A stretch of 6,686 nucleotides of DNA. It comes from an uncultured bacterium (GTDB taxonomy: Bacteria; Actinomycetota; Coriobacteriia; Coriobacteriales; Coriobacteriaceae). The translations under genes and the position numbers were made by a program. Position 1 is the stretch's first letter; every line of letters starts with the position of its first letter. The stretch spans positions 1 to 6,686 of the forward strand of contig CAJMRZ010000085.1 of NCBI GenBank assembly GCA_905215945.1, read 5' to 3'. Below, one piece after another: positions 1-5,570 of this stretch. Below the pieces are notes generated by a model. The model ran no database searches and had not been told where the DNA came from. It worked only from the letters and a program-made list of their open reading frames with translations.

Positions 1-1049
1 ATACGATAGCCCGCAATCATGTGCGACTTGGAAAGGCCACTAAAGGTAACGCAGGGCAGGTCGGGGGCGAGCGAGGCAATCGAGACGTGCTCGTAGCCGT
101 CCATGCACAGGCGGTCGTAGATCTCATCGGCAAAGATCATCAGCTGATGCCTGCGTGCAATCTCGACGATGCCCTCGAGCACCTCGCGCGGATAGACGGA
201 ACCCGTGGGGTTGTTGGGGTTGATGATGACGAGGGCTTTGGTCGCGCTCGTGATCTTGGACTCCATATCCTCCAGGTCGGGATACCAATCCGCCTGCTCA
301 TCGCACAGATAATGTACGGGATGACCGCCAGCAAGGGTTGCGCACGCCGTCCAGAGCGGATAGTCGGGGCTGGGGATCAGAATCTCGTCGCCATTGTCGA
401 GCAGCGCGTTCATCGAAAGCTGAATGAGCTCGGACACGCCGTTGCCCGTGTAGATATGCTCCATCTGAACGTTGGGCAGGCCCTTGATCTGCGAATACTG
501 CATGATCGCCTTGCGCGCGGAGAACAGGCCACGCGAGTTGGAATAGCCTTCGCAGTCGGGCAGCTGCTGGCGCATGTCCTTGATGACCTCATCGGGTGTG
601 CGGAAACCGAAGGGCGCCGGGTTGCCGATATTGAGCTTGAGGATGCGCTCGCCCTCGTCCTCCATACGGGCGGCCTCGTCGACGACGGGACCGCGCACGT
701 CATACAGGACGTTGTCGAGTTTGGTGGATTTAGAAAAAGTACGCATGGTGGTGCTCCTTGCAATTTGAGCTGAGGGATGGGGTTCGGGCTTGGAATCGTT
801 GCGGGGTGATGATGCCTCGCCTTGATCGGCGTCGCCGGCGAGCAGCCAGGTAACATCGACCTCCAAAATACGGGCGAGCAGCTCAGCCACATCGCGCCGC
901 GGGATCGTCTTGCCGCTCACATATTGGCTCATCTGACTCTTGCCGAGTTTTTTGCCGAGCATCTCCGATGCGCGGATTACGTCCGACTGGCGAACGTCGC
1001 GATTGGACATAGTCTGTCGCAGGCGATCGCTAAACGTCTCTTGGGCCAC
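1..1049 (-). CDS. alaA: XRE-HTH / alanine aminotransferase (AlaA-type) fusion, 3' end beyond the window
   Basis: This is one open frame with two parts. Residues 1-66 resemble an XRE/Cro-type helix-turn-helix, with probable recognition helix SQMSQYVSGKTIP at 38-50. Residues 67-101 are a Pro/Ser/charged linker. From residue 102 (MRTFSKSTKLDNVLYDVRGP) the protein matches E. coli AlaA, a class I PLP enzyme that interconverts pyruvate/glutamate with alanine/2-oxoglutarate in the cytosol. Visible AlaA features, in AlaA numbering, are KLNIGNPAPFGF, GNGVSEL, PDYPLWTA, NPNNPTG (176-182), the cofactor Asp and Tyr in DEIYD (D207, Y210), and the Schiff-base Lys240 in GLSKSHMIAGYR. About 160 C-terminal residues are missing because the window ends. 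I checked every codon from 1103 down to 747 and found no stop. The GTG at 1049 is chosen for its AAGGAGG five bases upstream; an ATG at 746 is an alternative start. It follows the LysR gene on the same strand after a 162-bp gap that holds its own operator-like repeats. The aminotransferase identity is very secure; the fusion is read directly, and a regulatory role for it is inferred. Confidence 0.9.
   Translation of the reverse strand, partial: MAQETFSDRLRQTMSNRDVRQSDVIRASEMLGKKLGKSQMSQYVSGKTIPRRDVAELLARILEVDVTWLLAGDADQGEASSPRNDSKPEPHPSAQIARSTTMRTFSKSTKLDNVLYDVRGPVVDEAARMEDEGERILKLNIGNPAPFGFRTPDEVIKDMRQQLPDCEGYSNSRGLFSARKAIMQYSQIKGLPNVQMEHIYTGNGVSELIQLSMNALLDNGDEILIPSPDYPLWTACATLAGGHPVHYLCDEQADWYPDLEDMESKITSATKALVIINPNNPTGSVYPREVLEGIVEIARRHQLMIFADEIYDRLCMDGYEHVSIASLAPDLPCVTFSGLSKSHMIAGYR
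744..759 (-). promoter_or_regulatory. Internal ribosome binding site and ATG for stand-alone AlaA
   Basis: Inside the fusion frame, AAGGAG (759-754) sits seven bases before an ATG (746-744), exactly where E. coli-type AlaA proteins begin. The spacing and sequence are as good as those at genuine starts in this window. The same mRNA could therefore give both a fusion and a free aminotransferase, or this could be the only used start for the enzyme. Whether it is used cannot be told from sequence. Confidence 0.6.
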
Positions 1050-1070
1050 AGGAACCTCCTTGCTGGCAAA

Positions 1071-1152
1071 GTTCAATTTATAGAACACGAATTGAACCAA
1101 GGTTCAATTTAGCAAGCAGTATAGCGCCGTACCTCATTCGAAAGTTCAATTT
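1071..1152. promoter_or_regulatory. Array of four GTTCAA/TTGAAC half-sites (probable operator) upstream of the HTH-AlaA gene
   Basis: GTTCAATTT occurs at 1071-1079, 1102-1110 and 1144-1152. An inverted AATTGAACC lies at 1090-1098. The arms 1090-1098 and 1101-1109 make a perfect 9-bp inverted repeat with a 2-bp spacer. Direct copies start 31 and 42 bp apart, near three and four helical turns, so they would face the same side of DNA. The array covers the presumed promoter and leader of the fusion gene. The natural candidate ligand is the XRE domain encoded just downstream (autoregulation), but that is inference. Confidence 0.65.
1118..1123 (-). promoter_or_regulatory. Candidate -10 element for the HTH-AlaA gene
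   Basis: TATACT on the minus strand (1123-1118) is a 5/6 match to the sigma-70 -10 box. It would start transcription near 1111, placing the inverted repeat 1090-1109 immediately downstream of the start and the outer half-site (1144-1152) around -35. No good -35 stands 17 bases upstream; the nearest TTGAAC (1149-1144) gives a 20-base spacer. The layout would suit repression by a protein bound to the repeats. Confidence 0.4.
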
Positions 1153-1211
1153 CATAAGAAAACGTACGGAACTCCGAGTTTTGCCCAAAGCGGACAATGA
1201 CGTGCACACGT

Positions 1212-2069
1212 TTAGAGGTATTCAAGGAATCGAGCGGCGGCAAGCGAAACGTCAGCCGTGCGATATATCGCATTGATCTGCCGATGGGGATGTCCCTCGA
1301 GTGGTCGCACGGCAACATCGAACTGACAGCGGCGCAAGATGAGCGCGGGAAGAATGCTCACGCCCAAGCCGTCCTCGACCATAGCCATAATCGCATAGTC
1401 ATCCCAAGTCGACAGCTTAGAGCGCACCGCCAGGCCCGCGCGGCGAAACAGCGGCGTAATCTCGTCATCGGTGCCGCGTTCTAGCAGAATAAACTGCTCG
1501 TTAGCCAAATCGGAAAGAGAGACGGCCTCCGCCGTGGCAAGCAAAGAGCCTGTCGGCACTACCGCCATCAACTCGTCGCGCACCAAAGGCCGCGATGCCA
1601 TGCCGTTTTCTCGGGGCTCATGCGGGATAAAGCCCAGATCGCAGCGGCCCTCTGACACCCATTGTTCAATCTCTGAGTAATCGCCCATCAGCAACTCGTA
1701 ATCGACGTCCGGGTGATCGGCGCGAAAGCGCGCAATCACCGGCGGCAGCACGTGGGTCGCCACGCTCGAAAACGTACCGATGCAGATTTTGCCGCGCATG
1801 AACCCGCGCATCTCATCCACCCGTCGCTGCAAGCGAGTGAATTCCTCACAGAGCGCCTCGACAGCCGGCATGACCTGCCGCCCGTCGGCAGAAAGCACCA
1901 CGCCCTCGCGGCTGCGATCAAGCACCTTAAAACCCCAGTCTGCCTCAAGGTCGCCCACCATGCGGCTCACGCCCGCCTGTGAATAGCTCAGCCGCTCGGC
2001 AGCACGCGTAAAGCTTCCGGCGCGCACCGTCTCCAGCAGCACCTGCATCTTTTGAATATTCGTTTCCAC
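1212..2069 (-). CDS. LysR-type transcriptional regulator
   Basis: This is a 285-residue cytosolic DNA-binding regulator of the LysR family, close to the usual 290-310 length. The N-terminal winged helix-turn-helix spans about residues 1-60 (NIQKMQVLLETVRAGSFTRA, then AERLSYSQAGVSRMVGDLE, then LDRSREGVVLSADG). A linker helix follows, and a periplasmic-binding-protein-like effector domain begins near residue 93 (GKICIGTFSSVATHVLPPVI). The typical late motif GLGVSILPAL lies at about 234-243. The GTG at 2069 is preferred because GGAGG stands six bases before it; the upstream ATG at 2090 has no ribosome site. The gene diverges from the EamA transporter gene, the classical arrangement for a LysR regulator that controls its neighbour and itself in response to a small molecule. 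The effector cannot be named from sequence. It could also influence the downstream fusion gene by read-through, since no convincing terminator follows it. Confidence 0.93.
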   Translation of the reverse strand: METNIQKMQVLLETVRAGSFTRAAERLSYSQAGVSRMVGDLEADWGFKVLDRSREGVVLSADGRQVMPAVEALCEEFTRLQRRVDEMRGFMRGKICIGTFSSVATHVLPPVIARFRADHPDVDYELLMGDYSEIEQWVSEGRCDLGFIPHEPRENGMASRPLVRDELMAVVPTGSLLATAEAVSLSDLANEQFILLERGTDDEITPLFRRAGLAVRSKLSTWDDYAIMAMVEDGLGVSILPALILRRCQFDVAVRPLEGHPHRQINAIYRTADVSLAAARFLEYL

Positions 2070-2100
2070 GAGGCGCCTCCACCTATGCATGAGTTTTTGT

Positions 2101-2164
2101 CATGTTAACTATGCATTATATTCGCTTTTCTTCTAAAGCCAGTTCACCCATAGTGAACATGTTC
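2101..2164. promoter_or_regulatory. Divergent LysR-type operator region with nested dyads
   Basis: Three overlapping symmetries occur between the divergent genes. GTTCAC (2142-2147) and GTGAAC (2153-2158) are inverted around a 5-bp spacer; the inner bases give a T-N11-A LysR box (T2144, A2156). GAACATGTTC (2155-2164) is a perfect palindrome sharing one arm with the first dyad. The 13-mer at 2101-2113 (CATGTTAACTATG) is repeated inverted at 2149-2161 with one mismatch, centres 48 bp apart. LysR-family tetramers normally bind two such sites, one strong and one near the target promoter. Confidence 0.6.
2115..2120 (-). promoter_or_regulatory. Candidate -10 box for the LysR gene
   Basis: A perfect TATAAT lies on the minus strand (2120-2115), giving a start near 2108 and a leader of roughly 40 bases before GTG 2069. 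The predicted start falls inside the 13-mer at 2101-2113, which fits autorepression. No consensus -35 is seen at 17 bases; the region it would occupy abuts the GTTCAC dyad. Confidence 0.45.
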
Positions 2165-2167
2165 AGA

Positions 2168-2173
2168 TATAAA
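2168..2173 (+). promoter_or_regulatory. Weak candidate -10 box for the EamA transporter gene
   Basis: TATAAA directly follows the palindrome 2155-2164, and the -35 position falls within the LysR-box dyad, as in activator-dependent promoters. The drawback is that transcription would start near 2180, only about eight bases before ATG 2188 and downstream of the GGGG (2174-2177) that would serve as ribosome site. The true start may lie elsewhere, for example at TATATT (2117-2122). Confidence 0.25.
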
Positions 2174-2187
2174 GGGGATGTCAGCGC

Positions 2188-3099
2188 ATGAACAACGGAC
2201 TGTTTACGTACTTAGCAGCATTGCTATTGTTTGGCTCCAACGGCATCATCGCCGCCGCCATCGCACTGCCGAGCTCCGATATCGTGCTACTGCGCACGTT
2301 TTTAGGCGCCCTCTCGCTTGTCACTATCCTTGCCATCACCCAACGCCATAACCTGCAGGCACCATCTCGTCCCCGCGAAGCCGCAGCACTCCTTCTCTCG
2401 GGAGCCGCGCTGGGCGCCAGCTGGATTTTTCTGTTCCGCACCTACCAGACGATCGGCGTCGGCGTATCCTCGCTGCTGTACTACTGTGGCCCCATCATTG
2501 TCATGGCGCTCTCCCCACTCATCTTTGGTGAAAAACTGACCGGCGGCAAAATCGCCGGGTTTATCGCCGTCGCCTGCGGTGCTTTTCTCATTGCAGCACA
2601 AGGTCTAGGCGGCAATATGCCCATTGCGGGTATCGTCTGCGGTATCGCCTCGGCATTTTGCTATGCGCTGATGGTCATCGCTAGCAAGGGTGCGCCGCAC
2701 ATCGAAGGTCTCGAGAACTCCGCGCTCCAGGTGAGCGCCGCTTTTGTGACCGCGCTGGTCCTCACGCTCATCACGCAGGGCACTCCCTCATTCCTGTCCG
2801 CCGGTGTCGCCGCCAGCATTGATTGGCGCGCCGTCGTCATGCTCGGCGTCGTCAACACCGGACTCGGTTGTCTGCTCTACTTTAGTGCCGTCGCCAAACT
2901 GCCCGTGCAGACCGTCGCGGTCGTCGGCTACCTCGAGCCGCTTTCGGCCGTCGTGTTCTCGGCCGTCCTTTTGGGCGAAGCCATAACACCGGTCCGCCTG
3001 ATGGGCGCCGCACTTATCATCGGCGGTGCGCTCTTTTGCGAACTCGCCGGCAAACGCGCAAGCGCCAAGGCTGGCATAGCCCAGACAGCACGTGCTTAA
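2188..3099 (+). CDS. EamA/DMT-superfamily transporter (ten-helix permease)
   Basis: This 303-residue integral membrane protein belongs to the drug/metabolite transporter superfamily, which usually exports metabolites, amino acids or toxic compounds across the cytoplasmic membrane. Ten hydrophobic helices can be drawn at about 3-25, 30-50, 65-83, 90-112, 121-138, 146-165, 177-196, 213-232, 238-262 and 268-287. The family's internal duplication is visible: YCGPIIVMALSPLIFGEKLT followed by GGKIAGFIAVACGAFLI (99-135) matches YLEPLSAVVFSAVLLGEAIT followed by PVRLMGAALIIGGALF (248-284). The ATG at 2188 has a weak, distant GGGG ten bases upstream; no better in-frame start is seen. It faces away from a LysR gene across a short shared control region, so that regulator probably controls it in response to the transported compound or a relative. 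The substrate cannot be assigned, and family membership does not decide import versus export. Confidence 0.92.
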   Translation: MNNGLFTYLAALLLFGSNGIIAAAIALPSSDIVLLRTFLGALSLVTILAITQRHNLQAPSRPREAAALLLSGAALGASWIFLFRTYQTIGVGVSSLLYYCGPIIVMALSPLIFGEKLTGGKIAGFIAVACGAFLIAAQGLGGNMPIAGIVCGIASAFCYALMVIASKGAPHIEGLENSALQVSAAFVTALVLTLITQGTPSFLSAGVAASIDWRAVVMLGVVNTGLGCLLYFSAVAKLPVQTVAVVGYLEPLSAVVFSAVLLGEAITPVRLMGAALIIGGALFCELAGKRASAKAGIAQTARA

Positions 3100-3133
3100 A
3101 AGCCCCTGTTTCGAAATGCTACCCACGTACATA

Positions 3134-3157
3134 AATAATCCCCAGCTGGGGATTATT
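3134..3157. terminator. 24-bp perfect palindrome after the transporter gene (terminator or operator)
   Basis: Arms AATAATCCCCAG and CTGGGGATTATT are perfect complements. As RNA this gives a ten-pair stem with an AGCT loop, 35 bases after the EamA stop, which suits an intrinsic terminator. However, the 3' side continues as GTCTAAAATAA rather than a U run, so the U-rich part would be only the ATTATT within the stem. A perfect DNA palindrome so near the kup promoter could equally be a protein-binding site. Confidence 0.45.
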
Positions 3158-3195
3158 GTCTAAAATAACCTGATGTGCCAAACTGCTCTTGTATG

Positions 3196-3201
3196 TATAA
3201 A
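3196..3201 (+). promoter_or_regulatory. Candidate -10 box for kup
   Basis: TATAAA preceded directly by TG lies in an AT-rich stretch. Transcription would start near 3208, just before the inverted repeat at 3213-3237. The -35 is poor: TGATGT at 3171-3176 gives a 19-base spacer. The position relative to the gene and repeat is sensible, but the element is not strong on sequence alone. Confidence 0.4.
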
Positions 3202-3212
3202 GACGGCATAAA

Positions 3213-3237
3213 GGTTATCTGTCCTAGACAGATAACC
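3213..3237. promoter_or_regulatory. 11-bp inverted repeat in the kup leader (operator or RNA hairpin)
   Basis: GGTTATCTGTC (3213-3223) and GACAGATAACC (3227-3237) are perfect complements around CTA. There is no following T run, so it is not an intrinsic terminator. It lies between the probable promoter and the ribosome site AGGGAG (3247-3252), about where a repressor would block transcription or an mRNA hairpin would influence translation. A related direct copy, ATAACCTGATGT at 3165-3176, resembles ATAACCGGATGT at 3232-3243 (11 of 12 identical), hinting at more than one site for the same protein. Confidence 0.55.
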
Positions 3238-3257
3238 GGATGTCTAAGGGAGTCCAC

Positions 3258-5489
3258 GTGGCACACAACAAACTGGAGGCAAGCCCCCAAGACCAGCGTG
3301 GTCAAGGCGGGCACGGAGCCATTCCCCTCTCCGCTGGCATGCTGCTCGTAACGCTCGGCGTCGTCTATGGCGACATCGGCACGAGCCCCATGTACACCAT
3401 GAAATCAATCGTCGCCAACAACGGCGGCATCGGTACCGTCAGCGAGGACATGATCCTGGGCGCGCTTTCGCTCGTCATCTGGACCATGACACTCGTGACC
3501 ACGGTCAAGTACGTGGTAATCGCCATGAAGGCCGACAACCACAACGAAGGCGGCATCTTCGCCCTGTTTAGCCTGGTGCGCAAGGTGGCACCGTGGCTGA
3601 TTCTCCCCGCCATGATCGGCGGTGCGGCGCTGCTCGCCGACGGCATCCTCACCCCCGCTGTCACGGTTACCACGGCCATCGAGGGTCTGCGCACCATCGA
3701 ATGGGGCCATGCGCTGCTGGGTGACGGCCAGACCAATGTGATCATCATCACCATCATCATTATCTGTGGTCTGTTTGCCATGCAGCGCGCCGGCACCTCG
3801 TCAATCGGCAAGCTGTTCGGCCCGCTTATGACGCTATGGTTCCTGTTCCTGGCGGGCGCCGGCCTGTTCAACATGCTCGGCAACCTGTCCATCCTACGCG
3901 CGCTCAACCCCATCCGCGGCATCATGTTCCTGTTCTCGCCCATCAACCACTCGGGCATCATGGTGCTCGGCTTCGTCTTCCTGTCGACGACTGGCGCCGA
4001 GGCGCTCTATTCGGACATGGGTCACGTGGGCAAAGCTAACATTTACGCATCCTGGCCGTTTGTTAAGGCGGCCCTCATCCTCAACTATCTGGGTCAGGGA
4101 GCTTGGCTGCTCGCCAATAACTCCAACCCCCAGATGCTCGCGATGAATATCGTCAACCCGTTCTATATGATGCTTCCCGAGCCCCTGCGCCCCTTTGCCA
4201 TTGTGCTTTCGGCCGTGGCGGCCATCATCGCCTCGCAGGCGCTCATCACCGGCTCGTTCTCGCTGGTATCCGAGGCAACGCGCCTCAACCTTATGCCGCA
4301 CCTGCGCATCCACTACCCCAGCGACACCAAGGGTCAGCTCTATATTCCGCTCGTCAACAACATCATGTGGGTCGGCTGCATCTTCATCGTGCTGCTGTTC
4401 CAGAACTCCGAGCGCATGGAAAGCGCCTATGGCCTCGCCATCACCGTGACCATGCTCATGACCACCACGCTGCTGACGAGCTATATCGCCGGCATCCTCA
4501 AGCACAAGCTGGGCGCCTGCATCTTTGCCCTGCTCTTTGGTGCCATTGAGTTGTGCTTCTTCGCTTCGTGCCTCACCATGTTCTTTGACGGCGGCTACGT
4601 CATGATCTTCCTGGCCGCACTGCTGTTCGGCCTTATGTATGTGTGGCGCCGTGGCACCGCCATCGAGCGCACGCAGACGATCCTGCTGCCCGTCTCCAAG
4701 TACATCGACCAGCTCAATCGCCTGCGCAATGACGAGACCTACCCCGTGCTCGCCGACAATCTGGTGTTCCTCACCAACAGCCCCGACCCGCTCACGCTCG
4801 ACCGCGACGTGCTCTATTCCATCTTGGACAAGCATCCCAAGCGCGCCAAGGCATATTGGTTCATCAACGTACACGTTACCGACGAGCCCTATACGCACGA
4901 GTATTCCGTCGAGACCTTTGGCACGGACTTTTTATTCCGCGTGCGCCTGGACCTGGGCTTTAAGGTCAACCAGCGCGTTAATGCCTACCTGCGTCAGATC
5001 GTCAGCGACTTGATGGCATCGGGCGAGCTGCCGCCGCAACATCACACCTACTCCATCTACGAGACACGCGGCAACGTGGGTGACTTCCGCTTTTGTATGC
5101 TGCGCAAGATGCTTGCCCCCGAAACGGACATCAACCGCAATGACCACCGCGTGATGGCCATCAAGTACGCCGTCCGCCGCGCTTGCGGAAGCCCGGCGCG
5201 CTGGTACGGTCTCGAGAACTCTGCCATCATCATCGAGTACGTGCCGCTGTTTGCCCGCATGCGCCCGGCCGTTAAGCTCGTGCGCACCCAGGTGCCGCTC
5301 GAGGTTCAGATCGAAGAGGCCGAGGAAATGGAAGTCGACATCTTCTCGGACGACTTGGTCAACGGCAACGAGGCCGGTAGGGACATGAACGTCGATCCCA
5401 CCGAGCTGCTCGAGAGCGTCGCCGATACGCCCGAGCAACAGCAACTCGACGGACTCGAGAGCACCCAGCTCAACGACGCCAACTTCTAA
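3258..5489 (+). CDS. kup: Kup-family low-affinity potassium uptake transporter
   Basis: This is a secondary potassium transporter of the KUP/HAK/KT family, normally proton-coupled, in the cytoplasmic membrane. Hallmarks, numbered from the GTG, are GVVYGDIGTSPMY (34-46, with the conserved Asp39), EGGIFAL (97-103), LADGILTPAVTV (126-137), TGAEALYSDMGHVG (245-258) and a QALITGSFSLVSEATRLNLMP stretch near 327-347. About 12 hydrophobic helices fill residues 25-463, followed by a soluble cytosolic domain of roughly 280 residues. At 743 residues it is longer than E. coli Kup (622); the last 58 residues hold 18 acidic residues and one basic one. GTG 3258 is chosen because AGGGAG lies five bases upstream; ATG 3240 has no ribosome site and abuts the leader inverted repeat. 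It is transcribed alone, with an upstream candidate promoter and a strong terminator after it. Identity is secure; the start is less so. Confidence 0.96.
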   Translation: MAHNKLEASPQDQRGQGGHGAIPLSAGMLLVTLGVVYGDIGTSPMYTMKSIVANNGGIGTVSEDMILGALSLVIWTMTLVTTVKYVVIAMKADNHNEGGIFALFSLVRKVAPWLILPAMIGGAALLADGILTPAVTVTTAIEGLRTIEWGHALLGDGQTNVIIITIIIICGLFAMQRAGTSSIGKLFGPLMTLWFLFLAGAGLFNMLGNLSILRALNPIRGIMFLFSPINHSGIMVLGFVFLSTTGAEALYSDMGHVGKANIYASWPFVKAALILNYLGQGAWLLANNSNPQMLAMNIVNPFYMMLPEPLRPFAIVLSAVAAIIASQALITGSFSLVSEATRLNLMPHLRIHYPSDTKGQLYIPLVNNIMWVGCIFIVLLFQNSERMESAYGLAITVTMLMTTTLLTSYIAGILKHKLGACIFALLFGAIELCFFASCLTMFFDGGYVMIFLAALLFGLMYVWRRGTAIERTQTILLPVSKYIDQLNRLRNDETYPVLADNLVFLTNSPDPLTLDRDVLYSILDKHPKRAKAYWFINVHVTDEPYTHEYSVETFGTDFLFRVRLDLGFKVNQRVNAYLRQIVSDLMASGELPPQHHTYSIYETRGNVGDFRFCMLRKMLAPETDINRNDHRVMAIKYAVRRACGSPARWYGLENSAIIIEYVPLFARMRPAVKLVRTQVPLEVQIEEAEEMEVDIFSDDLVNGNEAGRDMNVDPTELLESVADTPEQQQLDGLESTQLNDANF

Positions 5490-5511
5490 CACGCCACCAG
5501 CCATTGACGAC

Positions 5512-5549
5512 AACGGCTCCGCATCTCATAAAAGGTGCGGAGCCGTTTT
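5512..5549 (+). terminator. Intrinsic terminator of kup
   Basis: Arms AACGGCTCCGCA (5512-5523) and TGCGGAGCCGTT (5536-5547) form a perfect 12-bp GC-rich stem with a 12-base loop. TTTT at 5546-5549 ends the hairpin on the plus strand. It lies 22 bases after the kup stop. On the minus strand the hairpin is followed by TTGTCG, so it is at best a weak terminator for the converging hydrolase gene. Confidence 0.9.
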
Positions 5550-5570
5550 ATGTCGCAACGGACCGGTGAG

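Noticed and set aside
747..1049. HTH region as a separate small regulator gene before alaA
   Set aside because: No stop codon separates it from the aminotransferase; every codon from 1049 to 747 was checked and the frame is continuous.
1153..1211. Terminator after the LysR gene
   Set aside because: Only a 4-bp stem (AACT/AGTT on the minus strand, near 1167-1180) followed by a broken T-rich stretch; too weak to call.
2070..2090. ATG at 2090 as the LysR start
   Set aside because: It adds MHRWRRL before the conserved N-terminus and lacks a Shine-Dalgarno; GTG 2069 has GGAGG at good spacing.
3240..3257. ATG at 3240 as the kup start
   Set aside because: It has no ribosome site and abuts the inverted repeat; GTG 3258 has AGGGAG five bases upstream. 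It remains possible and adds only six residues.
3100..3257. c-di-AMP (ydaO-type) riboswitch in the kup leader
   Set aside because: The leader from the likely start is only about 50 bases and the conserved ydaO core is not recognisable; only a simple inverted repeat is seen.
3894..4898. A 334-codon open frame on the minus strand within kup
   Set aside because: It mirrors kup codons, shows low-complexity Glu/His/Gly-rich content and overlaps a gene with strong family motifs.
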